The translations under genes were made by a program, and so were the position numbers. Of a stretch of DNA of 31,127 bases, positions 15,722 through 22,995 are shown one piece after another (positions within the stretch are counted from its first letter, which is position 1; every line of letters begins with the position of its first letter). The notes under the pieces are model-generated. The model saw only the letters and a list, made by a program, of their open reading frames with translations, was not told the DNA's origin and searched no databases. Source of the DNA: JBDSTZ01 sp039927975 (lineage in GTDB: Bacteria > Pseudomonadota > Gammaproteobacteria > Burkholderiales > Burkholderiaceae_D); the NCBI GenBank assembly GCA_039927975.1, contig JBDSTZ010000070.1:1-31127 (forward strand). The letters run 5' to 3'.

Positions 15722-17089
15722 TTAGCGCATGCCCGGCATCATGCCCTTCATCCCGCGCATCATCTTCATCATGCCGCCGCCCTTGAGCTTTTTCATCATC
15801 GTCTGCATCTGGTCGTACTGCGCCAACATGCGGTTCACTTCCTGCACCTGCACGCCGGCGCCGGCCGCGATGCGGCGCTTGCGGGTCGCCTTGATCAATT
15901 CGGGCTTGGCCCGTTCGGCCGGCGTCATCGAGTCGATGATGCCGACCATGCGCCGCACCTGCTTGTCCGCCTGGTCCATATTGGCGCCGCCGGCGGCTTG
16001 CTGGAACTGGGCCGGCAGCTTGTCGAGCAGGCTGGCCATGCCGCCCATCTTCTTCATCTGGCCAAGCTGCGCCTTGAAGTCGTTCATGTCGAAGCGCCCG
16101 CCCACCTTGATCTTGTTGGCCAGGTCGGCGGCCGCCTTGCTGTCGACGCCCTTGCGCGCTTCCTCGACCAGCGCGAGGATGTCGCCCATGCCGAGAATCC
16201 GGTTGGCCATGCGCTGGGCGTCGAAGGCTTCGAGGCCGTCGAGTTTTTCGGACACGCCGGCGAACTTGATCGGCTTGCCGGTGATGTGGCGTACCGACAG
16301 CGCGGCGCCGCCGCGCGAGTCGCCATCGAGCTTGGTGAGCACGATGCCGGTCAGCGGCAGCGCGTCGTTAAAGGCCTTGGCAGTGTTGATGGCGTCCTGG
16401 CCCAGCATGGCGTCGACCACGAACAGGGTTTCGATCGGCTTGACGGCCGCGTGCACCGCGGAGATCTCCTGCATCATCGCTTCGTCGATGCCGAGACGGC
16501 CGGCGGTGTCGATGATCAGCACGTCGTGGTAATGCTTGCGCGCCCAATCCAGCGCGGCCAGCGCGATGGCGACCGGCTTGTCGCTGGCGGTCGAGGGGAA
16601 GAAGTCGGCGCCGACCTGCTTGGTCACCGATTCGAGCTGGGCGATCGCGGCCGGACGGTAGACGTCGGCCGAGACGGTCAGCACCTTCTTCTTTTTCTCT
16701 TCGCGCAGGTACTTGGCCAGTTTGCCGACGGTGGTGGTTTTACCGACACCCTGCAGGCCGGCCATCAGGATGATCGCCGGCGGCGCCTGCGCGAAACTCA
16801 GTTGCGACGCCTCGATCCCGAGGTCGGCGCCCATCAGCGCGGCCAGCTCGCGCTGCACCACGCCGACCAGCGCCTGGCCCGGGCTGAGCGAAGAGATGAC
16901 TTCCTCGCCGAGCGCTTTTTCCTTCACGCGGCTGATGAATTCGCGCACCGCCGGCAGCGCGACGTCGGCCTCGAGCAGCGCCAGGCGCACTTCGCGCAGC
17001 ATCTCGGCGGTGTTCGATTCGGTCAGACGCGCCTCACCGCGCATGGTCTTGACGACCTTGGCAAGGCGTTGGGTTAAGTTATCAAGCAT
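15722..17089 (-). CDS. ffh: signal recognition particle protein Ffh (SRP54)
   Basis: 455 residues, normal length. Ffh binds 4.5S RNA and the signal sequences of nascent membrane proteins and delivers the ribosome to FtsY at the inner membrane. The N domain (1-90) begins MLDNLTQRLAKVVKTMRGEARL. The G domain carries GLQGVGKTTT (111-120), DVYRPAAIAQL, DTAGRLGIDE, TKLDGDSRGG and a GVSEKLDGLEAFD segment. The M domain, from about 300, contains the RNA-binding RRIAAGAG segment and ends in a Met/Gly-rich tail (GGGMMKMMRGMKGMMPGMR) that lines the signal-sequence groove. The 4.5S RNA gene is not in this window. Transcription runs away from the ABC operon. Confidence 0.98.
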   Translation of the reverse strand: MLDNLTQRLAKVVKTMRGEARLTESNTAEMLREVRLALLEADVALPAVREFISRVKEKALGEEVISSLSPGQALVGVVQRELAALMGADLGIEASQLSFAQAPPAIILMAGLQGVGKTTTVGKLAKYLREEKKKKVLTVSADVYRPAAIAQLESVTKQVGADFFPSTASDKPVAIALAALDWARKHYHDVLIIDTAGRLGIDEAMMQEISAVHAAVKPIETLFVVDAMLGQDAINTAKAFNDALPLTGIVLTKLDGDSRGGAALSVRHITGKPIKFAGVSEKLDGLEAFDAQRMANRILGMGDILALVEEARKGVDSKAAADLANKIKVGGRFDMNDFKAQLGQMKKMGGMASLLDKLPAQFQQAAGGANMDQADKQVRRMVGIIDSMTPAERAKPELIKATRKRRIAAGAGVQVQEVNRMLAQYDQMQTMMKKLKGGGMMKMMRGMKGMMPGMR

Positions 17090-17243
17090 GGTCCACCTGG
17101 CTAAGAGAGATAGAGGGAAAAGCGCATCGGCGCGAAGCGCGCGGCGGCGTGGCGCGGCCTGCGGCGCAAGGAAGGCGTCATTTTACCTTATGCGCGCAGC
17201 GACATTCGGGCGCCGCCCAACCCGCCCTCGGCCGGGCCACTAC

Positions 17244-17257
17244 GGTTTGCGCAAACC
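17244..17257. promoter_or_regulatory. 14-bp perfect palindrome, possible operator
   Basis: GGTTTGCGCAAACC reads the same on both strands. It ends 15 bp before the -35 of the ABC-operon promoter, a position typical of an activator or repressor site. No regulator gene is adjacent, and I cannot name the factor. Confidence 0.45.
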
Positions 17258-17272
17258 CCGGCTTCTAAGTGT

Positions 17273-17299
17273 TTGACTGGCTGGGGGTTTCCTTATAGT
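17273..17299 (+). promoter_or_regulatory. possible promoter of the ABC importer operon
   Basis: -35 TTGACT (17273-17278, 5/6) and -10 TATAGT (17294-17299, 5/6) with a short 15-bp spacer. Both hexamers are good but the spacing is sub-optimal, which would fit an activator-dependent promoter. The leader would be about 110 nt. Confidence 0.4.
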
Positions 17300-17418
17300 C
17301 TTTCCCACTGGCAACACTGAGCGGATGCGCAAGTTTGCCTTTTTTGAATGAGGCGCGGGCAGGCCCCGCACCAAAGCCGGAACATCGACGGCGACATCGA
17401 CCCATGGAGAGCATACGC

Positions 17419-18405
17419 ATGACTGTATCTATGATCCACAGTATGATCCACAGCGCCATCGCGACGGCGGCCCTGCTGCTGGCATGCGGCGTGCAGGCGC
17501 AGGAAGTGGTCCGGCTCGGCAATCTCAAGTTTGCCCATTACGGCGCCGTCTCGTACATCAAGGAGATCGCGCCAAAGTGCGGCATCAAGGTCGAGGAAAA
17601 AGTGTTCGCCAAGGGCCTCGACGTGATGCAGGCGATGATCGCCGGCGAACTCGATGTCGGCACCAGCGCCTCCGAGGCGGCCATCGCCGGCCGCGCCGGC
17701 GGCGCCCCGATCTTCGTGGTGGCCGGTTTCGCCAAGGGCGGCGCGCGGCTGGTCGCGCGCGCCGGCCTGGCCATCCACGGCGTCAAGGACCTCAAGGGGA
17801 AAAAGGTGGGCGTCACGCGCGGCGCGATCCAGGAAGTGCTGCTGATGGCCGAGCTGCGCCAGCATGGCTTGTCCGCCGACAGCGCGCCCGGCAAGGACGT
17901 GCAGCTGGTGTACCTGTCCTATCCCGATCTGAACCAGGCCCTGCTGGGCAAGAACATCGACGCCATGATGCAGTCGGAGCCGCAGTCCTCGCAGGCCATC
18001 AACAAGGGCTTCGGGGTCGAGCTGATGAAGCCCTACGACACCCCGATCGGCGCGCCGGTGCGCACCATGGTCATGAGCGAGAATTTCTACACCAACAAGC
18101 GTCCGCTGGCCGAGAAGTTCATGCGCTGCTTCGTCGAGGCCACCCGCACTTTCATCGCCAGCCCGGCGACGGCGGAAAAATACGTGCGCGAGGTGCTGTT
18201 CAAGGGCCAGATCACGAAGGACGACTTCGACGACGCCATCAGCAATGCGCCCTACACCTATGACATCAGCGCGGCCCACATCCAGACCACCACCGACGTG
18301 ATGGTCCAGACCGGGGTCGGTCGCATGGCCAGGCCGCCGGTGGCCACCGACTGGGTCCGGACCGACCTGCTGGACGCGGCCAAAAAGACCTTGAACGTGA
18401 AATAA
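17419..18405 (+). CDS. ABC importer substrate-binding protein (SsuA/TauA/NMT1-like)
   Basis: 328 residues from the ATG at 17419, chosen because GGAGAG lies 7 nt upstream and a signal peptide follows (cleavage near VQA-QE, about residue 27). The mature protein has the two-lobed periplasmic binding fold of the sulfonate/nitrate/taurine/thiamine-precursor group: VRLGNLKFAHYGAVSYIKE start, MQAMIAGELDVGTSASEAAI, VKDLKGKKVGVTRG, and QALLGKNIDAMMQSEP. It would hand ligand to the permease and ATPase encoded next. The ligand cannot be deduced; an alkanesulfonate, taurine or similar small anion or heterocycle are candidates. Odd: a 12-bp direct repeat (17431-17454) doubles MIHS in the signal peptide, and the 3' end is repeated past the stop. 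Confidence 0.88.
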   Translation: MTVSMIHSMIHSAIATAALLLACGVQAQEVVRLGNLKFAHYGAVSYIKEIAPKCGIKVEEKVFAKGLDVMQAMIAGELDVGTSASEAAIAGRAGGAPIFVVAGFAKGGARLVARAGLAIHGVKDLKGKKVGVTRGAIQEVLLMAELRQHGLSADSAPGKDVQLVYLSYPDLNQALLGKNIDAMMQSEPQSSQAINKGFGVELMKPYDTPIGAPVRTMVMSENFYTNKRPLAEKFMRCFVEATRTFIASPATAEKYVREVLFKGQITKDDFDDAISNAPYTYDISAAHIQTTTDVMVQTGVGRMARPPVATDWVRTDLLDAAKKTLNVK

Positions 18406-18440
18406 CGGCTGAACGTCAAGTAACGCCTGAACGTCACACG
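18392..18440 (+). repeat. 18-bp repeat of the gene end (LNVK-stop), about 2.5 copies
   Basis: TGAACGTGAAATAACGGC (18392-18409) is followed by TGAACGTCAAGTAACGCC (18410-18427) and a partial third copy from 18428. The first carries the real stop (18403-18405). The second repeats the final codons and the stop in the same frame. Looks like slippage duplication. Confidence 0.7.
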
Positions 18441-18474
18441 CGCCGCCGGCCATCGGCCAATACCGGGAGAAAGC

Positions 18475-19350
18475 ATGGAAAGCGTACTGAAAATCGAACG
18501 CAGGGACCCGCGCAACAAGGAGCGCAAGCGCATCCGCTATTTCGCGCGCCTGCGCGGACTCGGGGTCGGGCTGGTGCTGCCGGCCGTGCTGATCGCCGTG
18601 TGGCAGGCGGTGGCGATGGCCGGCCTGGTCAATCCGCAGGTGCTGCCGTCGCCGCTGGCGGTGGTGCAGAAGTGGCTCGCCTACCTGCTGCCCTTGCAGA
18701 GCTTTGGCGGCGGCAACTGGCTGGCCTGGGCGTTTTCCGGAGAACTCATCGTCGACGCGCTCGGCAGCATGTTCCGGGTGGTGACCGGCTTCGCGCTCGG
18801 CGCCGGCATGGCGCTGCCGCTCGGCCTGGCCATGGGCGCCAGCGCGCGCGTCTACGCCTGGTGCAATCCGCTGGTCCAGCTGCTGCGGCCGATTCCGCCG
18901 ATCGCCTACATCCCGATGGCGATCCTGTGGTTCGGCCTCGGCAACCCGCCGGCGGTGTTCCTGATCGCCCTCGGCGCGTTCTTCCCGGTGCTGATGAATA
19001 CCATCGCCGGCGTGCGCCATGTCGACGCCATCTACCTGCGCGCGGCGCGCAATCTGGGCGCCGGCCAGCGCACCATCTTCCTGCGCGTGATCCTGCCGGC
19101 CGCCGTGCCTTATATATTGTCGGGTGTACGGATCGGCATCGGCACCGCCTTCATCGTGGTGATCGTCTCCGAGATGATCGCCGTGAACAATGGCCTCGGC
19201 TTCCGGATTCTCGAGGCGCGCGAGTATTTTTGGTCGGACAAGATCATCGCCGGGATGATCACCATCGGCATGCTGGGCCTGGCCATCGACATCGGCATGA
19301 ACCGCCTGAACAACCATCTGCTGCGCTGGCACCGCGGCCTGGAGAGCTAG
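18475..19350 (+). CDS. ABC importer permease (SsuC/TauC-like)
   Basis: 291 residues, inner-membrane channel subunit of the importer. About six hydrophobic segments follow a basic cytoplasmic N-terminus (ERRDPRNKERKRIRYFARLR). The first is LGVGLVLPAVLIAVWQAVAM, and later ones surround the conserved PIPPIAYIPMAILWFGLG stretch. The cytoplasmic coupling loop RAARNLGAGQRTIFLRVILP, the EAA-type motif that docks on the ATPase, is at about 198-217. GGGAGA lies 5-10 nt before the ATG. The gene is 69 bp after the binding protein and 1 bp before the ATPase gene. Length and motif agree with the SsuC/TauC branch. Confidence 0.92.
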   Translation: MESVLKIERRDPRNKERKRIRYFARLRGLGVGLVLPAVLIAVWQAVAMAGLVNPQVLPSPLAVVQKWLAYLLPLQSFGGGNWLAWAFSGELIVDALGSMFRVVTGFALGAGMALPLGLAMGASARVYAWCNPLVQLLRPIPPIAYIPMAILWFGLGNPPAVFLIALGAFFPVLMNTIAGVRHVDAIYLRAARNLGAGQRTIFLRVILPAAVPYILSGVRIGIGTAFIVVIVSEMIAVNNGLGFRILEAREYFWSDKIIAGMITIGMLGLAIDIGMNRLNNHLLRWHRGLES

Positions 19351-19351
19351 T

Positions 19352-20161
19352 ATGAGCCGGACGTCGTCGGCATCGCATATCGTGGTCGAGCAGGTGAACA
19401 AGGTATTTAACAGCGGCGAGCGCGAGGTCGTCGCGCTGCGCGATATCAGCCTGAGCATCCCGCGCGGGCAGTTCACCTGCCTGCTCGGCCCTTCCGGCTG
19501 CGGCAAGTCGACCCTGCTCAATGCCATCGCCGGCTTCGCGCCGCCGAGCTCGGGCAGCATTCTGGCCGACGGCGTCGCCGTCACCGGTCCCGGTCCCGAA
19601 CGCGGCATGGTGTTCCAGGAGTACGCGCTGTTTCCCTGGATGACGGTGCAGGAGAACATCGCCTTCGGCCTCGAGATCAAAGGTCTGGTTCGCGCCGACA
19701 TTACCGCGCGCGTCGACCAGCTGCTGGCGATGCTGTCGCTGGGCGATTTTCGCCAGCGCTACCCGAAAGACCTGTCGGGCGGCATGCGCCAGCGCGTGGC
19801 GATTGCCCGCGTGCTGGCGCTCGACGCGCCGATCATGCTCATGGACGAGCCTTTCGGCGCGCTCGACGCGCTGACCCGCCGCAATCTGCAGGACGAGCTG
19901 CTGCGCATCTGGGCCGAGCTGAAAAAGACCATCATCTTCGTCACCCACAGTATCGAAGAGGCGATCTACCTGGCCGACCGCATCGTCGTGATGACCTACC
20001 GGCCCGGCACCGTCAAGCGCGACATGACGGTCGGCCTGGCGCGCCCGCGCGACCCGGCGGCGCCGGCCTTCAATGCGCTCAAGCGCGAGCTGGGCCAGCT
20101 GGTGATGGAAGAGCAGCAGCGCCATCATCACGACGAGTTGCGGATGGCCGCCGTCGATTAG
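19352..20161 (+). CDS. ABC importer ATPase (SsuB/TauB-like)
   Basis: 269 residues. It hydrolyses ATP on the cytoplasmic face to power the importer. Motifs are all present: Walker A GPSGCGKST (46-54), Q-loop MVFQEYALFPWMTV (Gln89), signature LSGGMRQRVAIAR (141-153), Walker B IMLMDEP (161-167, Asp165 and Glu166), D-loop GALD and H-loop His199 in VTHS. The spacing and YRPGTVKRDM segment fit the nitrate/sulfonate/taurine family. The start is 1 bp after the permease stop, so the two are translated together. It closes the three-gene importer; the next gene starts 40 bp later and belongs to a different conserved cluster. Confidence 0.95.
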   Translation: MSRTSSASHIVVEQVNKVFNSGEREVVALRDISLSIPRGQFTCLLGPSGCGKSTLLNAIAGFAPPSSGSILADGVAVTGPGPERGMVFQEYALFPWMTVQENIAFGLEIKGLVRADITARVDQLLAMLSLGDFRQRYPKDLSGGMRQRVAIARVLALDAPIMLMDEPFGALDALTRRNLQDELLRIWAELKKTIIFVTHSIEEAIYLADRIVVMTYRPGTVKRDMTVGLARPRDPAAPAFNALKRELGQLVMEEQQRHHHDELRMAAVD

Positions 20162-20200
20162 CCCGCGCGTTGGGGGTGGCAATGGTGTAAACTTCACCGT

Positions 20201-21004
20201 ATGCAGATCTCCCTCTTTCTCGCCGCCGCCGTGCTCTACGCCGTGTGCGCGGCGTTGCCGGCGCGCTTGCGCGCGGCGATTTCCTCGGTCACCGCGCTGG
20301 CCTGGCTGCTGCACGGCGTGGCGCTGTGGCAGGACATGATCGCGCCCGGCACCCTGCGGCTCGGCTTCGCCACCATGCTGTCGTCGGCCTTGTGGGTCTC
20401 GGTGGCCGCCTACTGGGTTGAAAACCGCAATTTCGCGCTCGACAGCATGCGCCGCCTGGTGATGCCCTGCGCCGCCGCCGCCTCCGTGCTGCCGGTGGCC
20501 TTTCGCGGCAGCCTGGTCTCGCTGCAGGGGCAGGGGCCGGCCTCGGGCTGGCATATCGCCGTCGCCATCCTGGCCTACAGCACCCTCACCCTGGCCGCCT
20601 TCCACGCCGTGCTGATGGCGCTGCAGGAGTCGCGCCTGCATTCGCGCAGCGCCGGCGGCGGCTGGCTGTCCGGCGCGCTCGACCAGCTGCCCGCGCTGCT
20701 GACCATGGAAAAACTGCTGTTTCGCCTGATCGGCATCGGCTTCGTGCTGCTCAGCCTCACGGTGCTGTCGGGCGTGGTGTTCTCCGAACAGCTGTTCGGC
20801 AAGGCGCTCAGGTGGGACCACAAGAACGTCTTCGCGCTGCTGTCCTGGGTCCTGTTCGCCGCGCTGCTGGCCGGGCGCCGCTGGCGCGGCTGGCGTGGCA
20901 AGACCGCGCTGCGCTTCACGCTGGCCGGCTTCGCCACCTTGGTGCTGTCGTATGTGGTCAGCCGTTTCGTGCTCGAAGTGGTGCTGCACCGGGGCCTGGT
21001 ATGA
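20201..21004 (+). CDS. cytochrome c assembly protein, CcsA/YpjD-type
   Basis: 267 residues, nearly all hydrophobic, with about eight transmembrane helices. I recognise the inner-membrane protein of the CcsA/HemX/YpjD group usually encoded next to ffh in proteobacteria and linked to haem handling or cytochrome c maturation. Diagnostic pieces are GWHIAVAILAYSTLTLAAFHAVLM (two membrane His) near residues 112-135 and RWDHKNVFALLSWVLFAALL near 205-224. The haem-binding WWD motif of CcmC/CcmF is not present. The stop overlaps the next start (ATGA). In relatives this gene lies immediately divergent from ffh; here the ABC importer intervenes. Exact function is inferred. Confidence 0.85.
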   Translation: MQISLFLAAAVLYAVCAALPARLRAAISSVTALAWLLHGVALWQDMIAPGTLRLGFATMLSSALWVSVAAYWVENRNFALDSMRRLVMPCAAAASVLPVAFRGSLVSLQGQGPASGWHIAVAILAYSTLTLAAFHAVLMALQESRLHSRSAGGGWLSGALDQLPALLTMEKLLFRLIGIGFVLLSLTVLSGVVFSEQLFGKALRWDHKNVFALLSWVLFAALLAGRRWRGWRGKTALRFTLAGFATLVLSYVVSRFVLEVVLHRGLV

Positions 21005-21243
21005 GCCGCCTGCTGTTCTGGCTGGCGCTGGCCTTCCTGGTGGTGGCGGCCATCCGCAGCAAGCTGCGCTCGCCCGCGCCGCCCTCGGTCCGCCAGCGCG
21101 CCGCGCCGCGCGGCGCCGCCGCCGAGACCGAGGCGATGAGCTGCTGCGCCCATTGCGGCCTGTACTTCCCGGCCTCCGAGGCGGTGCGCGCCGATGGCCT
21201 CGACTACTGCAGTCCGGCGCACGTGCGCCTGCCGGCGAAGTAA
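21001..21243 (+). CDS. PP0621 family small membrane protein with Cys/His cluster
   Basis: 80 residues. One N-terminal transmembrane helix (MSRLLFWLALAFLVVAAI) is followed by a basic Pro/Ala linker and a small metal-binding-like module: CCAHC (48-52) and YCSPAH (69-74), four or five Cys/His ligands in a TRASH/zinc-ribbon spacing. I recognise the PP0621 family by size, position and motif. The start is the ATG at 21001 overlapping the ccsA-like stop; a longer frame from 20812 runs inside the upstream gene and is spurious. Always seen between the assembly protein and pilS in such clusters, as far as I recall. Function unknown. Confidence 0.85.
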   Translation: MSRLLFWLALAFLVVAAIRSKLRSPAPPSVRQRAAPRGAAAETEAMSCCAHCGLYFPASEAVRADGLDYCSPAHVRLPAK

Positions 21244-21249
21244 GCGCCG

Positions 21250-22938
21250 ATGGCCCGCTGGCAGGCACTCTCGGCCGAGTCGCGCGAGACCTTCTGGCGC
21301 TCGCTGCAAACCCTCAACGCCACCCGCATCGTCATCGCGCTGGTGCTGCTGCTGTACCTGAGCCTGGACAACCGCGGCGCCAATCTCGACAGCGCCCTGC
21401 TGTACGCCGAAACCTGCATCGCCTACCTGCTGCTCTCGCTCGGCTTCGGCATGCTGACGGTGTTCCGCCAGCGCCGTTTCCGCCTCCAGCTGGGCAGCCA
21501 GATCGCGGTCGACCTGCTGGCCATTTCGCTGCTCTATATTAGTACCGGCGGTTTGCGCAGCGGCCTGGCGATCCTCTATCTGTTTCCGCTGGCCGGCGCG
21601 GCGATCCTGGCGCCGCTGGTGCTGGCGCTGTTTTCCGCCTCGCTGGTGACCCTGTTCCTGCTGGCCGAGAGCCTGTACCAGCAGCTGTTCCACAACACCA
21701 ACGGCCAGCTGCTGCAGGCCGGCGTCTACGGCGCCGCCTTCTTCGCCGTGGTACTGCTGGTGAGCCGCCTGGCGGCCAAGCTGATTCGCCAGGAAGAGCT
21801 GGCCGCGCGCCACGGCAACGACCTCAAGATCCAGCAGTCGATCAACGACATCGTCATGGCCGACGTCGACGACGGCATCCTGGTGGCCGGCCGCGACGGC
21901 CGCCTGTTCACCTGCAACCCGGCGGCCCGCAAGATCCTCGGACTCGGCCAGGAGGACGCCTTCCGGCTCGACCAGTTACCGGCGCTGGCGCCGATCGCCC
22001 AGGCCTTCGACGCTTGGCTGGCGCAGCTCCAGCCGGGCGTGCGCTCGGCCGCCGACGCCGCCTTCGTCACCATCAAGCCGGGCCAGGACAGCCTCGACGA
22101 GGCCAACCCCGGCACCATGACCGTCTGGCGCGAGCGCGGCGCCCACCTCAAGCTGCGCTTCGCGCGGGTCGAATCGGCCGACGGCGCGGCCGGGCGCTGC
22201 GTGATTTTCGTGCAGGACGTCAGCGCCATCGAGGACCAGGCCCAGCAACTCAAGCTGGCGTCGATGGGGCGCCTGACCGCCAGCATCGCGCACGAAGTGC
22301 GCAACCCGCTGTCGGCCATCGGCCACGCCACCGCGCTGCTGGCCGAGGACCTGGCCGACCCGGCCTCCAAACGCCTGCTCAAGATCGTCGGCGACAACGT
22401 CGCGCGGGTCAACCGCATGGTCGAGGACATCCTGCAGCTCTCGCGCAAGGTGCAGCCGCACGGCGAGCCGCTGCTGCTCGACGCCTTCCTGGCCGAGCTG
22501 CGCGCCGAATTTCAGGAAACCCACGGCCTGGCCGGTGATATAGTCTGGCTCGGCGACAGCGGCGCCGCATCGATCCGTTTCGACCCCCTGCACCTGCGCG
22601 AAGTGCTGATCAACCTGCTCAACAACGCGGTGCGCTACGCCAGCGGCACGGCCGGCAGCATGCGCCTGTGGACGGTCGACGACGGCGCCGGGCGCATCGA
22701 GCTGCACGTGCAGGACGACGGACCGGGCATCACGCCCGAGGTGAGGGCGCATTTGTTCGAGCCCTTCTACACCACCTCGAGCAAGGGCACCGGCCTGGGT
22801 CTCTACCTGGCGCGCGAACTGTGCCTGAACAACGACGCCACGCTCGATTACGAATACCGCTACGACCCGCGCGCCTTCGGCATGCGCAAGACCAGCGGCC
22901 GCTTCGTGATCACCTGCGCCCAGCCGCCCGGTGGCTAG
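21250..22938 (+). CDS. pilS: sensor histidine kinase PilS
   Basis: 562 residues. PilS is the inner-membrane kinase that phosphorylates PilR to control type IV pilin transcription. The N-terminal third (about 20-180) holds six hydrophobic segments with almost no periplasmic domain, as in Pseudomonas PilS. A PAS-like domain (about 190-310) includes MADVDDGILVAGRDGRLFTCNPAA. The H-box is ASIAHEVRNPLSAIGHA with His348, the N-box LLNNAVRY, and the G-boxes DDGPGITPEV and SKGTGLGLYLAREL. GTGLGL and the N-box are intact, so it should be active. It starts 6 bp after the PP0621-like gene and ends 57 bp before pilR. Confidence 0.95.
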   Translation: MARWQALSAESRETFWRSLQTLNATRIVIALVLLLYLSLDNRGANLDSALLYAETCIAYLLLSLGFGMLTVFRQRRFRLQLGSQIAVDLLAISLLYISTGGLRSGLAILYLFPLAGAAILAPLVLALFSASLVTLFLLAESLYQQLFHNTNGQLLQAGVYGAAFFAVVLLVSRLAAKLIRQEELAARHGNDLKIQQSINDIVMADVDDGILVAGRDGRLFTCNPAARKILGLGQEDAFRLDQLPALAPIAQAFDAWLAQLQPGVRSAADAAFVTIKPGQDSLDEANPGTMTVWRERGAHLKLRFARVESADGAAGRCVIFVQDVSAIEDQAQQLKLASMGRLTASIAHEVRNPLSAIGHATALLAEDLADPASKRLLKIVGDNVARVNRMVEDILQLSRKVQPHGEPLLLDAFLAELRAEFQETHGLAGDIVWLGDSGAASIRFDPLHLREVLINLLNNAVRYASGTAGSMRLWTVDDGAGRIELHVQDDGPGITPEVRAHLFEPFYTTSSKGTGLGLYLARELCLNNDATLDYEYRYDPRAFGMRKTSGRFVITCAQPPGG

Positions 22939-22995
22939 GGCGCGCAGCGCGGCCGGCCGCATAATGACTATGACCACCAACAAAGAGGCTGTGCC

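Larger units (their letters stand above)
17090..17418. other. gene-free divergent region between ffh and the ABC operon
   Basis: 329 bp. The left half is GC-rich and carries the 5' end of ffh; a minus-strand TAAAAT (17185-17180) is a possible -10 but lacks a good -35. The right half holds a perfect 14-bp palindrome and a promoter for the ABC operon. An in-frame upstream extension of the solute-binding gene (TTG at 17335) lacks a signal peptide start and is not accepted. Confidence 0.6.

Noticed and set aside
15551..17077. Long open frame on the plus strand opposite ffh (508 codons)
   Set aside because: It is the antisense of ffh, a certain gene, and begins inside the 11-bp repeats. The product is His/Gly/Arg-rich with no recognisable domain, as expected from the complement of GC-rich coding DNA.
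17293..19701. Long minus-strand frame opposite the ABC importer (802 codons)
   Set aside because: Antisense to three genes with complete ABC motifs; composition is His/Gln/Arg/Asp-rich with no domain.
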